Positions 52,688-61,953 of a stretch of 64,000 nucleotides of DNA are shown one piece after another. The position numbers were made by a program, and so were the translations under genes. The notes under the pieces were generated by a model. It had not been told where the DNA came from, did not search any database, and saw nothing but the letters and a program-made list of their open reading frames with translations. Source of the DNA: Mycolicibacterium doricum (lineage in GTDB: Bacteria > Actinomycetota > Actinomycetes > Mycobacteriales > Mycobacteriaceae); NCBI RefSeq assembly GCF_010728155.1, contig NZ_AP022605.1, positions 1,736,001 to 1,800,000 of the forward strand, given 5' to 3'. Within the stretch, counting starts at the first letter, position 1. Every line of letters starts with the position of its first letter.

Positions 52688-53470
52688 ATGTCAGTTTGGA
52701 CGGAGAACGACGAGATGACCCGTGCGGGGATCGACACTCCTGACTTTGCGTCCATCGCCGCCGCGATGGTCTCCGGGGACGCTGAGGTGCGGATCTGCGG
52801 CGCGATCGACTTCATTCGTGTCGAGACGGGGTGCGACACCTTTCTGCTCGCCTTCAAGACGCCACGGGACAAAGGGTTCAGCCTCGTCAAGTCGGTCGGC
52901 TATTCCGAGGCCGTAGCCCGGCACCTCTCCTCCGACATCCAGTCGATGCCGGAATTCAGGAAGCAGTTCTCCGACCACGACCGCATAACGGACTGGGAGG
53001 ACGTACCGGAATTTCCCGACTCGTACAGCGGGGCCGAGGTGCTGCGCCCGGAGGGATTCACCAACGGTTTCCTCATGGTGCTGCACGACGGCGCCGGTGA
53101 CGTGGTCGGCATGTGCCAGGCCAACATGGAACGACCCGAGTTCTCCGCACGCAACCGGTGCATGGTCGAAGCCGCGAGGCCGTTGTTCACCAAGTACGTG
53201 ACGCGACTGCGGGCCTGCGCGCGCGCCCGACTGACGCCCCGCGAACAGGAAATCCTTGTGCTGCTGAGGGCCGGGATGTCCAACCCCGAGATCAGTGACC
53301 GGCTATTCCTTTCGCCGCGCACGGTGAGCACCCATGTCGAGCGGGTGCTGCGCAAGCTTGGTGTGGCCAACCGGGTGGCCGCCGCCGTGTACGCTACGGA
53401 ACTCGGCCTTGTCGACCTGCAACGGGACATAACTTCGGCGGCCGTGCCGCGGAGCATAGCCGCCCTCTGA
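52688..53470 (+). CDS. LuxR-family transcriptional regulator with GAF-like sensor domain
   Basis: A 260-residue regulator. The C-terminal LuxR/GerE helix-turn-helix is at residues 182-245: LTPREQEILVLLRAGMSNPE, LFLSPRTVSTHVERVLRKLG and a VANRVAAAVYATELGLV end. The N-terminal 170 residues look like a GAF-type ligand domain (CDTFLLAFKTPRDKGFSLV, GFTNGFLMVLHDGAGDVVG); no receiver or autoinducer domain is evident. It follows the Rieske-like gene by 23 bp and precedes the transporter operon by about 235 bp, so it probably regulates one or both in response to a small ligand. Confidence 0.85.
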   Translation: MSVWTENDEMTRAGIDTPDFASIAAAMVSGDAEVRICGAIDFIRVETGCDTFLLAFKTPRDKGFSLVKSVGYSEAVARHLSSDIQSMPEFRKQFSDHDRITDWEDVPEFPDSYSGAEVLRPEGFTNGFLMVLHDGAGDVVGMCQANMERPEFSARNRCMVEAARPLFTKYVTRLRACARARLTPREQEILVLLRAGMSNPEISDRLFLSPRTVSTHVERVLRKLGVANRVAAAVYATELGLVDLQRDITSAAVPRSIAAL

Positions 53471-53705
53471 CCTATCAGTCCGACGCCTGGGTGACCCTCT
53501 TCGTCATCCGGGCGGTCGGCACGCCCACATGATGCCCTCGGACACAGCCAAATACGTCGGCTGACGGATGGTAGTGAAGCTCCAGAACCCCTAGCGTGGA
53601 GTTCGTTCTCGTCGAATATCGCCGACCACCGGGGTGCAGTGCACACAACGGCTGGTGGCTTCACCTACCCAGAGGACTACGGATGGAGCAAGGACCCGAA
53701 ACGTG

Positions 53706-55310
53706 ATGCGGCACAAAATGAGGAGTCTCTTCGCGGCGTGCGTGGTCGCCGCGTGCGCCTTCACCGTGATCGCAGGGTGCTCGCGCCCACCCGTGCAGAC
53801 GGGCAACACGTTCGTCGTCGCCATCGAATCCGAAGCGGACCTTCTCGATCCGCAGGTTGCCGGCGGCTGGGTGTCTTGGCGCATCAACCGGCAGATCTTC
53901 GAACCGCTCGTGGACGAGGATCTGACCATCCCCTCAGCCGAGGCCACCATTCCGCCGCTCAAGCCAGGACTGGCCGCGTCATGGGATGTCTCCGCGGACG
54001 GCCTCGATTACATATTCCACATTCGCCAGGGTGTCCAGTTCCACGACGGCACACCGCTGAATGCGGAGGCGGTCGAGTACAACATTCGTCGGATGTGGGA
54101 TAAGGAGTCCCCGATATATTCCGCCAAGGCGGGTGGTCAGACCAGCTTCGTCTGGAAGTTCGTGGAGTCGGTCGCCAGCGTCGACGAGTACACGCTAAAT
54201 GTTCGTCTTAAGCAGCCCTTCTCGGAGTTCCTGCGAATGCTCACCCAGGGTGGCAACGGGTCGACGGCCATCATGAGCCCCACCGCGCTCGAGGCCTATG
54301 GCGACGACATCGCTGATCACCCAGTGGGCACCGGACCGTTCAAGTTCGCCGAACGTATCCGGGGCGAGCGCATCGACCTGGTACGCAACGACGACTACTG
54401 GGGCAAGGTGCCCTACATCGACGGCGTGGTGTTCCGGCCGTTGCCCGACCCGTCGGCGCGGACGGCGGCGCTGCGGTCCGGTGACGTCGACATGATCGCG
54501 GTACCGAACCCCGACAGCATCGACAATCTCGTGGCCGAGGGATACCAATTGTCGGAGGGCATCCCGCCGCACAGTTGGTATCTGTCGTTCAACATGAAGG
54601 ATCAGTACACCTCGATCCCCGAGGTGCGCCAGGCGATCAACCTGGCCATCGACCGGGAGGGCATGGCGCGCGATCTGCTGCGCGGCTCGGTGACTCCCGC
54701 CTATGGGGTCCAAGCAATGTCGGCCGGCGGATACGTCGAGCGCAGGGATGCCTACGAACGAAATCTGGACGAGGCCCGGCGGCTACTGGCGTCGGTGGAC
54801 CTGCAGGATGGATTCCAGACCACGCTCATCACGTCCACCGATGGCTCCGGGCAGATCATGCCTGCGCAGATGGCCGAGTTCATTCAGCAGAACCTCGCGG
54901 AGATCGGCATCGAGGTGGCCATCCAAACGCAGGAATGGATCTCGTATCTTGGGGTCTGGGCGCGCGGGATGCAGGACGGCGTTGGGATGGCTCAGATGTC
55001 TTGGGGCATGACCAGCCCCTACTGGCTCTACATCGCGACATCCTCTGAACTGCAAGCACCTGACGGCCCCAATGTCGGCTACTACTCCAATCCGCAGCTC
55101 GACGAAGCCATGAACAATGCGATCACCGCGCTCGATCCCGCCAAAGCCGACGAGTATTGGCGACAGGCCAACAACATCGTCAGCGACGACCACGCGTTGG
55201 CCCCGATCGTCAATGACAAGGCCCCCTACATGCTGGCCCCCTATGTCTCCGGTTTCGTCTCGGCCAGCGAAGAGTGGTACGACCTGACCGAAGTGAGGCT
55301 GGAACAATGA
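53706..55310 (+). CDS. Dipeptide-type ABC substrate-binding lipoprotein (second)
   Basis: A 534-residue family-5 solute-binding protein. The signal peptide MRHKMRSLFAACVVAACAFT ends in the lipobox VIAGC. Family segments are LLDPQVAGGWVSWRINRQIF, FHIRQGVQFHDGTPLNAEAV, IADHPVGTGPFKFAERI and REVRQAINLAIDRE-like PEVRQAINLAIDREGMARDL. ATG 53706 lies behind GGAGCAAGG; a further ATG at 53718 is possible. Its stop overlaps the permease start (ATGA). It differs strongly from the binding protein at 46718, so the two importers take different compounds. Confidence 0.93.
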   Translation: MRHKMRSLFAACVVAACAFTVIAGCSRPPVQTGNTFVVAIESEADLLDPQVAGGWVSWRINRQIFEPLVDEDLTIPSAEATIPPLKPGLAASWDVSADGLDYIFHIRQGVQFHDGTPLNAEAVEYNIRRMWDKESPIYSAKAGGQTSFVWKFVESVASVDEYTLNVRLKQPFSEFLRMLTQGGNGSTAIMSPTALEAYGDDIADHPVGTGPFKFAERIRGERIDLVRNDDYWGKVPYIDGVVFRPLPDPSARTAALRSGDVDMIAVPNPDSIDNLVAEGYQLSEGIPPHSWYLSFNMKDQYTSIPEVRQAINLAIDREGMARDLLRGSVTPAYGVQAMSAGGYVERRDAYERNLDEARRLLASVDLQDGFQTTLITSTDGSGQIMPAQMAEFIQQNLAEIGIEVAIQTQEWISYLGVWARGMQDGVGMAQMSWGMTSPYWLYIATSSELQAPDGPNVGYYSNPQLDEAMNNAITALDPAKADEYWRQANNIVSDDHALAPIVNDKAPYMLAPYVSGFVSASEEWYDLTEVRLEQ

Positions 55311-56263
55311 CCCGGGTAGTCGGGACTCGCTTGGGCGCAACGCTAATCGTGTTGTTCGGGGTCAGTCTCATCGTGTTCCTGCTGTTGCAGATGGTGCCGG
55401 GCGACCCGGCTGTGACCATCCTCGGGACCGGTGCAACGGCCGAGACCGCAGCAGCCCTGCGGACCGAGTTGGGGCTGGATCGGGCGCTGCCCGTGCAGTT
55501 CTTCGACTATCTCGGCGGGCTGCTGCAGGGTGACCTCGGCCGGTCCCTGACGGTCAACGCCCCCGTCACTGACATCATGGTGCCGCGGTTCGCGAATACT
55601 CTGATCCTCACCGGCGCCGCGCTGGTGCTGTGCATCGTGATCGCCGTGCCGCTAGGTGTCATCGCCGCCCACAAGCAGTACAGCATCTTTGACCGTGCCT
55701 CCATGGTGATCTCACTGGCCGGCGCGAGCGTCCCGGTGTACTGGTTCGGGCTGCTGCTGATCGGAGTCTTCTCCATCAGCCTGGGCTGGTTGCCGACCTC
55801 CGGTATGTACAGCCCACGCTTTCCCGGCGGATTCGGCGATCTACTGGCACATCTCATCCTGCCGGCCGTCGCGGCGGCACTGGTCCCGCTGGCGGTGATT
55901 GCCAGGATGACCCGCAGTGTGATGGTCGACATCCTCCAGCAGGACTACATTCGCACGCTGCGCGCCTCAGGATTGTCGACCACCTCAGTGCTGTGGCGCC
56001 ATGCCCTGCGCAACGCGCTGCCGCCGATCGTCAACATCGTCGGTCTACAGGTGGGCTACCTGCTCGGTGGCGTGGTGTTCGTAGAAGTCGTCTTCGGTTG
56101 GCCGGGTCTGGGCCAGCAGCTGTACACCTCGATCACCCAGCGCGACATCCCCGTGGTGCAAGCCGGTGTGCTGTTCATCGCGCTGGCCTTCGTGATCATC
56201 AACCTCTTTGCCGACACGGCGGTCGGCCTACTTGATCCGCGGACGAGAAGGGCGGCGCACTAA
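55307..56263 (+). CDS. ABC transporter permease, DppB type (second importer)
   Basis: A 318-residue inner-membrane permease: first helix LGATLIVLFGVSLIVFLLLQ, MVPGDPAVTILGTGATAE, periplasmic LGLDRALPVQFFDYLGGLLQ, and the EAA loop QQDYIRTLRASGLSTTSVLW, with a final helix VVQAGVLFIALAFVIINLF and DPRTRRA tail. It starts inside the binding-protein stop and its own stop overlaps the next ATG (TAATG), so the importer is translationally coupled throughout. Confidence 0.94.
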   Translation: MTRVVGTRLGATLIVLFGVSLIVFLLLQMVPGDPAVTILGTGATAETAAALRTELGLDRALPVQFFDYLGGLLQGDLGRSLTVNAPVTDIMVPRFANTLILTGAALVLCIVIAVPLGVIAAHKQYSIFDRASMVISLAGASVPVYWFGLLLIGVFSISLGWLPTSGMYSPRFPGGFGDLLAHLILPAVAAALVPLAVIARMTRSVMVDILQQDYIRTLRASGLSTTSVLWRHALRNALPPIVNIVGLQVGYLLGGVVFVEVVFGWPGLGQQLYTSITQRDIPVVQAGVLFIALAFVIINLFADTAVGLLDPRTRRAAH

Positions 56264-57210
56264 TGAGTGCGATGACGGATGTGGTCGGTATGGGCCGCTC
56301 GATGATCGGCGCCGGCAAGACGTCGGCGAGCGGGCACGCGCCCTCCGAGGGGAAAGCTCCGAAACCACCGTGGAAGTTGGCTGTTCGCGCATTCAGCCGC
56401 GACAAGTGGGCCGTGGCGTCGATGATCATCCTGGTATTGATTGCGCTGGCAGCCATCTTTGCGCCACTGCTGACCCCGTACAGCCCGGTCGCGGGTGATC
56501 CAGTGAACCGGCTCGCGGGCCTCGGCACCGACGGCCACCCCCTTGGCCTGGACGGTCAGGGCCGCGATATCTGGACCCGGCTGCTCTACGGCGGTCGCAA
56601 CTCGCTGACGGTGGCGGTGGTTCCGGTACTGGTGGTGTTCCCGCTGGCGTTGTTGATCGGCCTGTTCGCCGGCTTCCAGCGCAGCCGCGCCGGGGAAACC
56701 CTGATGCGGGTACTGGACGTGTTGTTCGCATTCCCGCTCGTGCTGCTCGCAATCGCCTTGTCGGCGGTGTTGGGTGCGGGCCTTGGCAATGTGATGCTCG
56801 CCATCGGGATCACCCTCGTGCCGTACATGGCCCGGGTCGCCTACACAGCCACTGTGCAGGAATCCTCCAAGGACTATGTGGAGGCGGCCCGCGCCTACGG
56901 CGCGAACCCGTTGCTGTTGATGTTCCGCGAACTCATGCCGAACGTCGTCGTTCAACTGCTGGTGTACGCAACCACCCTGTGCGGCCTGATGATCGTGGTG
57001 GCATCCGGGCTGAGCTTCCTCGGGGTCGGCGTGGTCCCGCCCACCCCGGACTGGGGCATCATGACCGCAGATGGCAAGAACGTGCTCCTCGAAGGGATCT
57101 ACCACGTCGCGACCATCCCGGGTCTTCTCATCCTCAGCGTCTCGCTGGCCTTCAACCTCATCGGCGATGGTGTCCGGGACGCACTCGACCCGAGGAAGCA
57201 GACCAGCTGA
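56263..57210 (+). CDS. ABC transporter permease, DppC type (second importer)
   Basis: A 315-residue permease with a long polar N-terminus (residues 1-45), the first helix VASMIILVLIALAAIFAPLL, the DppC motif HPLGLDGQGRDIWTRLLYGG, helices around VVPVLVVFPLALLIGLFAGF, and the EAA loop ESSKDYVEAARAYGANPLLL. The C-terminal GDGVRDALDPRKQTS is typical. The stop overlaps the ATPase start (TGATG). Confidence 0.94.
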   Translation: MSAMTDVVGMGRSMIGAGKTSASGHAPSEGKAPKPPWKLAVRAFSRDKWAVASMIILVLIALAAIFAPLLTPYSPVAGDPVNRLAGLGTDGHPLGLDGQGRDIWTRLLYGGRNSLTVAVVPVLVVFPLALLIGLFAGFQRSRAGETLMRVLDVLFAFPLVLLAIALSAVLGAGLGNVMLAIGITLVPYMARVAYTATVQESSKDYVEAARAYGANPLLLMFRELMPNVVVQLLVYATTLCGLMIVVASGLSFLGVGVVPPTPDWGIMTADGKNVLLEGIYHVATIPGLLILSVSLAFNLIGDGVRDALDPRKQTS

Positions 57211-58106
57211 TGACCACTCACAACGCACTCGATGTCAAGAACCTGTCCGTCGACTTCCACACCGATGGCGGTGTGGTGCACGCAGTCAAGAATGCCAACA
57301 TCAGCGTCCAGGAGGGCGGAATACTGGGACTGGTGGGCGAGTCGGGCTCGGGGAAGTCGGTGACCTCGCTGGCGGTGCTGCAACTGCTCACCAACCGTGC
57401 CGAGATCACCAGCGGCGAGATCCTCTTCCGCGGTGAGAATCTCCTCGACAAGACCGACAAGGAGATGCGTGCCATCCGTGGTCCGCACATCGGATTGGTT
57501 TCGCAGAACGCACTGTCGGCATTGGATCCGTCGTTCACGGTCGGCGCGCAGCTCATGGAGGTCATCCGGCTGCACCAGGGCGTGGACAAGGCATCAGCCA
57601 AGGCCAAGGCGCTAGAGGTTCTCGACCTGGTCGCGGTGCCCGACCCCAAGCGACGGATGAAGTCCTATCCGCACGAGTTGTCCGGCGGTCAGCGCCAGCG
57701 CGTCGTCATCGCCATCGCGCTGTCGTGCCGGCCGGAACTGCTCCTCGCCGACGAACCGACCACCGCGCTGGACGCCACAGTGCAGAAGCAGATCCTCGAT
57801 CTGCTGCTCGACATAAACCGCGAACTCGGTACGTCGATCCTGTTGGTGACCCATGACTTCGGTGTCGTCGCCCACGTCTGCACCGACGTGACCGTCATGC
57901 GCCGAGGTGACGTGCTGGAGTCAGGAACCGTCGACCAGGTGCTGACCAAGCCGGCACACCCGTACACCCAGGGGCTGATGCGTGCGGTCCCGCGGTTGCG
58001 CCTCGATGACGCCACCCGCTCGGTGGCGCGCGCCGACCGGCGACTGTTCGAGTTCCATGGCGAGACCAGCGCGAACTCTGCGAAGGAACAGCAATATGTC
58101 GCTTGA
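57210..58106 (+). CDS. ABC transporter ATPase, DppD type (second importer)
   Basis: A 298-residue ATPase: Walker A GESGSGKSVTSLAVLQ, Q-loop VSQNALSALDPSFTVG, signature LSGGQRQRVVIAIAL, Walker B LLLADEPTTALDATVQ and H-loop LLVTHDFGVVAHVC, ending with HPYTQGLMRAVPRLRL, typical of peptide importers. It lacks the usual C-terminal cysteine motif. The DppF-type gene starts 11 bp before its stop. Confidence 0.93.
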   Translation: MTTHNALDVKNLSVDFHTDGGVVHAVKNANISVQEGGILGLVGESGSGKSVTSLAVLQLLTNRAEITSGEILFRGENLLDKTDKEMRAIRGPHIGLVSQNALSALDPSFTVGAQLMEVIRLHQGVDKASAKAKALEVLDLVAVPDPKRRMKSYPHELSGGQRQRVVIAIALSCRPELLLADEPTTALDATVQKQILDLLLDINRELGTSILLVTHDFGVVAHVCTDVTVMRRGDVLESGTVDQVLTKPAHPYTQGLMRAVPRLRLDDATRSVARADRRLFEFHGETSANSAKEQQYVA

Positions 58107-58917
58107 CAATCGGTTGATCCGGGTGAAGGACTTGAAGAAGGTGTTCTCCGTGCGCGGCGAGGACGGCAAACGCGCCCAATTCGTCGCCGTCGACTCCATC
58201 AGCTTCACCGTCACACACGGCGAAACGTTCGGTCTGATCGGTGAATCCGGCTCTGGCAAGACGACCACGGGCCGTATGGTGATGGGTCTCGAGACGCCGA
58301 CGTCGGGGTCGGTGACCTTCGATGGCAATGAGCTCGTCGGCCTGTCCGATCTCGACTTGCGACGCTACCGTCGGCAGATCCAGATCGTGTTCCAGGACTC
58401 TGGATCGGCGTTCAACCCGCGCCGCAGCGTCGGAGCGCAGATTTCGTATCCGCTCAAGCTTTTCCGCACCGCATCACCCGCCGAGGCCAGGAACAAGACA
58501 CTCGCCCTCCTGGACCGGGTGGGGATGCTGCCGTCGCACTACGACCGCTACATTCACGAGTTCTCGGGTGGGCAACGCCAACGGCTCGGCATCGCCCGTG
58601 CCCTGGTCACCGACCCGGACTTCGTCGTCCTCGACGAACCGACCGCAGCCCTGGACGTGTCGGTGCAGGCACAGATTCTGAACCTACTCAAAGACCTTCA
58701 GCGCGAACGCAAGCTGACGATGCTCATGATCACCCACAACCTCGCTCTCGTGGAGCACATGTGTGAACACGCAGGAGTGCTCGATCACGGGAAACTTGTC
58801 GAGGCCGGCCCTGTCGATCGCCTCCTGACGAATCCGGAAACAGACATCACCCGCAAGCTCGTGGATGCCGTACTCGAACCAGAACTGGCCGGAGCAGCCA
58901 TGATGGGGGACCGATGA
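58096..58917 (+). CDS. ABC transporter ATPase, DppF type (second importer)
   Basis: A 273-residue ATPase: Walker A GESGSGKTTTGRMVMGL, Q-loop IVFQDSGSAFNPRRSVG (Ser where Pro is usual), signature FSGGQRQRLGIARAL, Walker B VVLDEPTAALDVSVQAQ and H-loop LMITHNLALVEHM. ATG 58096 is preceded by GAAGGA and lies inside the DppD-type gene. The C-terminus is shorter than in most DppF proteins. Its stop overlaps the amidase start (ATGA), which links import directly to hydrolysis. Confidence 0.93.
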   Translation: MSLDNRLIRVKDLKKVFSVRGEDGKRAQFVAVDSISFTVTHGETFGLIGESGSGKTTTGRMVMGLETPTSGSVTFDGNELVGLSDLDLRRYRRQIQIVFQDSGSAFNPRRSVGAQISYPLKLFRTASPAEARNKTLALLDRVGMLPSHYDRYIHEFSGGQRQRLGIARALVTDPDFVVLDEPTAALDVSVQAQILNLLKDLQRERKLTMLMITHNLALVEHMCEHAGVLDHGKLVEAGPVDRLLTNPETDITRKLVDAVLEPELAGAAMMGDR

Positions 58918-60314
58918 CCGAGACTTTCACTGATCGGACGGCGAGCAGCCAGACCTTGCAGGATCTCGATCCCGTCGACTCCGTCCGCGGAGCCCTGGCG
59001 CGGATCTCGCAGACCGAGGACAAGATCGAGGCGTTCGCCGCCGTCTTCGCCGAGGAGGCCCTTGCTGTCGCGCAACAGCAGCGAGAAACCGGGCCGACGG
59101 GACCTCTGTGGGGCACTCCCGTCGTCGTGAAGGACATCTACGATGTCGGCGGTTACCGCACCGGCAACGGTTCCCTCGGCGCTCCGGAACACCTGGCGGC
59201 AGCGGATTCCGAGGCGGTGCGCAGGCTACGGGCGGCCGGGGCGATCATCGTCGGTAAGACCGCCACGCACGAATACGCCTACGGGGTCAACACTCCGCCA
59301 ACGCGTAATCCGTGGTCGCTGGACCGTATTCCCGGCGGCTCCAGCGGTGGCACCGGTGCCGCTATCGCCGCCGGAGTGACGACGGCGGGGCTCGGCACCG
59401 ATACCGGTGGATCTATCCGCATCCCCGCCGCGCTGTGCGGAGTCACCGGTCACAAGCCGACGTTCGGCATGGTGAGCCGACGCGGGGTCAGTGCGCTGAG
59501 TTTCACCCTGGACCACACCGGGCCACTGGGCCGCACCGTCGACGACACCGTGGCACTACTGGAAGTCATCGCCGGGCACGATCCAGGCGACCCCTATAGC
59601 AGCACCGCCCGCATCCCAGATTTCCGCAGCGAATTCGCCCGTGGGCTCGAGGGCTTGACGATAGGCGTCGCGGAACCGTACTTCTGCGACCGGCTCACGC
59701 CTGACGTGGCCGCCACCTTCGTGGCCGCGGTACGCACCCTGGAGGCCGCGGGCGCCATCATCCGCCAGGTCAGGTTCAACGACGTCGAACTGTGCCCTGA
59801 GGTGGTGCACGTGGTCTGCGGGGTCGAGGCCGCCGCGTGGCACTCGATTCAGACGGGGATGAGGCCGGAAGAGTTCGGTACGGACGTTCAGAGGGCGTTG
59901 GCCGTCGGGGCGGCCTACACAGGCGTGGACTATCTCGCCGGTCTACGCGCCCGCGCCGCTGTCATCGCCGGAATGACCGCGATGTTCGACGGGGGTGTCG
60001 ACCTGCTGGTGTCGGCGACCGTCGCGATGACCGCGCCACCCTTTGGATCGACCGAAGTCGACTTCGGCGGCACCACCGTCCCCATCCTGGACGGCATCAA
60101 CGCACTGACCGTGCCTGCCAACGTGACGGGGATGCCGACGTTGACGGTACCGGCGGGATTCGGCAGCGACGGCCTTCCGATCGGTCTGCAGTTGATGGGC
60201 CCACCCGGCGCGGACGCGACGGTACTGGGTGCCGGGCGGGCTTTCGAATCGCTCGCCGGATGCGTCGACAAGCCGCTTCCCGCTCTGCCTCACATCACCA
60301 AACCAACGAATTAG
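58914..60314 (+). CDS. Amidase-signature hydrolase (AtzE/GatA-like)
   Basis: A 466-residue amidase of the Ser-cisSer-Lys class. Lys73 (VVVKDIYD), Ser143 (PGGSSGG) and Ser167 (GTDTGGSIRIPA) make the triad with the usual 24-residue spacing. Other segments are THEYAYGVNTPPTRNPWSLD and GLPIGLQLMGPPGADATVLG. The length is that of AtzE (1-carboxybiuret hydrolase) or GatA, and it lacks the C-terminal domain of allophanate hydrolase. A small AtzG-like gene follows after 9 bp, as in the AtzE-AtzG pair. The natural substrate is unknown; a urea derivative or amide imported by the upstream system is likely. Confidence 0.88.
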   Translation: MTETFTDRTASSQTLQDLDPVDSVRGALARISQTEDKIEAFAAVFAEEALAVAQQQRETGPTGPLWGTPVVVKDIYDVGGYRTGNGSLGAPEHLAAADSEAVRRLRAAGAIIVGKTATHEYAYGVNTPPTRNPWSLDRIPGGSSGGTGAAIAAGVTTAGLGTDTGGSIRIPAALCGVTGHKPTFGMVSRRGVSALSFTLDHTGPLGRTVDDTVALLEVIAGHDPGDPYSSTARIPDFRSEFARGLEGLTIGVAEPYFCDRLTPDVAATFVAAVRTLEAAGAIIRQVRFNDVELCPEVVHVVCGVEAAAWHSIQTGMRPEEFGTDVQRALAVGAAYTGVDYLAGLRARAAVIAGMTAMFDGGVDLLVSATVAMTAPPFGSTEVDFGGTTVPILDGINALTVPANVTGMPTLTVPAGFGSDGLPIGLQLMGPPGADATVLGAGRAFESLAGCVDKPLPALPHITKPTN

Positions 60315-60323
60315 GGAGAACCC

Positions 60324-60521
60324 ATGTCCGTCAGTGAATTCGTCCCCTCGGAGGCAGCCATGGCCGCGGCCTTCGACTACGCCGGGCTGACCGTGCCACC
60401 CGAGCGGTTGACGGCGAACTACCAGATCTACTCGTCGACACTCGCGCTGATACGACGGGCCTCCGTGGAGGGACTTGGCGAGACCGTACCGGCCGTCGGC
60501 TTCAATGCCCGCTGGCAGTGA
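60324..60521 (+). CDS. Small AtzG/DUF4089-like protein, probable amidase partner
   Basis: A 65-residue protein: VSEFVPSEAAMAAAFDYAGL, TVPPERLTANYQIYSSTLAL and the end GETVPAVGFNARWQ. The pattern (a helix ending in a Gly-Leu, PPER, a long helix, then a Pro-containing tail ending in an aromatic) resembles AtzG, which binds and stabilises the amidase AtzE. GGGAGAACCC precedes its ATG. It lies between two amidase genes and could serve either. Similarity is by pattern only, so the call is tentative. Confidence 0.6.
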   Translation: MSVSEFVPSEAAMAAAFDYAGLTVPPERLTANYQIYSSTLALIRRASVEGLGETVPAVGFNARWQ

Positions 60522-60546
60522 CTACAAGACCACGAAAGGCACACCC

Positions 60547-61953
60547 ATGGAACTGTACGAACTGCCGTTGCTCGAGGTGGCGGCGAAGATCCAGGCCAAG
60601 GAGGTCTCGCCGGTAGAGGTCGTCAAGTCGTCGCTGGCGCGGCTCGAGGAGACTGAGCCCACCCTGACCGCATTCGTCACCACCACACCGGAGATCGCGC
60701 TCGAGCAGGCAAGCATCGCCGAGAAGGTGATCGGTGAGGGCAACTACCGCGGACCGCTGCACGGCATCCCGCTCGGCGTCAAGGATCTCTACGACACCGC
60801 CGGCGTGAAGACCACCTCGAGTTCGGCGCAACGCGCGGAGCACGTGCCCGACGTCGACTCCGTCTCCGTCGCGAAGCTCTACGACGCCGGCATGATCCTG
60901 ATCGGCAAGACCCACACCCACGAATTCGCCTACGGGGCAACCACGCCGACCACCGGCAATCCCTGGGCGCCGGACCGCACACCGGGCGGTTCCAGCGGCG
61001 GCTCGGGTGCCGCGGTCGGGGCGGGCGTAGTGCCCGTCGCGCTGGGCAGCGACACCGGCGGTTCGATCCGCATACCGGCGGCGCTGTGCGGCACCGTCGG
61101 GTTGAAGCCGACCTATGGACGTGCCTCCCGCGTCGGGGTTGCCTCGCTGTCGTGGTCGCTCGACCACGTCGGACCGTTGAGCCGCAACGTAGTAGACGCA
61201 GCGCTGGTGATGGCCGCGATGTCGGGCTACGACCGGCGCGATCCGGCCACTGTTGACGTGCCCGTACCCGACATGGTGAGCCAGATCGGCGCTGGGGTCG
61301 CGGGGAAGAAGATCGGCATCCCCGTGAACTTCTACACCGAGCAACTCGACCCCGAGGCGGCAGCGGCCGCCACGACCGCCGCCACACTCTTGGAAAGCCT
61401 TGGGGCGGAGCTGGTCGAGGTCACAATCCCCATGGCCGACCTCATCTTGGCCACCGAGTGGGCCATCATGATGCCCGAGGCCGCCGCCTACCATCAGGAT
61501 TACCTGCGCACGTCACCGGAGAAGTTCACCGACGAAGTCCGTACGCTGCTCGAGACCGGGGCCGCGCAGCTGGCCACCGATTACGTCAACGCGCTCCGGC
61601 TGCGTACCTCGATGCAGGCGGCGTGGAAGCAGATGTTCTCCGCGATCGACGTGGTGCTGGCACCGACCGTCGTAGGGCCCGCGACCCTGCGTGCCGATCC
61701 GTTCATCACCTGGCCCGATGGCACCGTGGAGGGTGCCACGGGTGCGTACGTCCGCTATTCGGCGCCGGCCAACATCACGGGGCTACCGGCGCTGTCGGTG
61801 CCCGCCGGCTTCACGTCCGAAGGGCTGCCGCTCGGCGTGCAGATCCTCGGGAAGCCGTTCGCTGAGCCCGAAATCCTGCAGGTCGGCTATGCGCTGGAAC
61901 AGTATTCGGACAATGTCGGCAAGATCGCACCAGTGCTCGCCGGAGCCGCGTAG
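60547..61953 (+). CDS. Amidase-signature hydrolase (second, GatA-like)
   Basis: A 468-residue amidase with the complete triad Lys79 (LGVKDLYDTAG), Ser149 (PGGSSGGSG) and Ser173 (GSDTGGSIRIPA). It begins MELYELPLLEVAAKIQAKEV and SPVEVVKSSLARLEETEP, the usual N-terminal helix pair, and ends with GLPLGVQILGKPFAEPEILQ. It is clearly paralogous to the amidase upstream but not a recent duplicate. ATG 60547 is chosen because the conserved start begins there; the open frame reaches back to 60475. Its stop overlaps the ureE start (TAGTG). Confidence 0.9.
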   Translation: MELYELPLLEVAAKIQAKEVSPVEVVKSSLARLEETEPTLTAFVTTTPEIALEQASIAEKVIGEGNYRGPLHGIPLGVKDLYDTAGVKTTSSSAQRAEHVPDVDSVSVAKLYDAGMILIGKTHTHEFAYGATTPTTGNPWAPDRTPGGSSGGSGAAVGAGVVPVALGSDTGGSIRIPAALCGTVGLKPTYGRASRVGVASLSWSLDHVGPLSRNVVDAALVMAAMSGYDRRDPATVDVPVPDMVSQIGAGVAGKKIGIPVNFYTEQLDPEAAAAATTAATLLESLGAELVEVTIPMADLILATEWAIMMPEAAAYHQDYLRTSPEKFTDEVRTLLETGAAQLATDYVNALRLRTSMQAAWKQMFSAIDVVLAPTVVGPATLRADPFITWPDGTVEGATGAYVRYSAPANITGLPALSVPAGFTSEGLPLGVQILGKPFAEPEILQVGYALEQYSDNVGKIAPVLAGAA

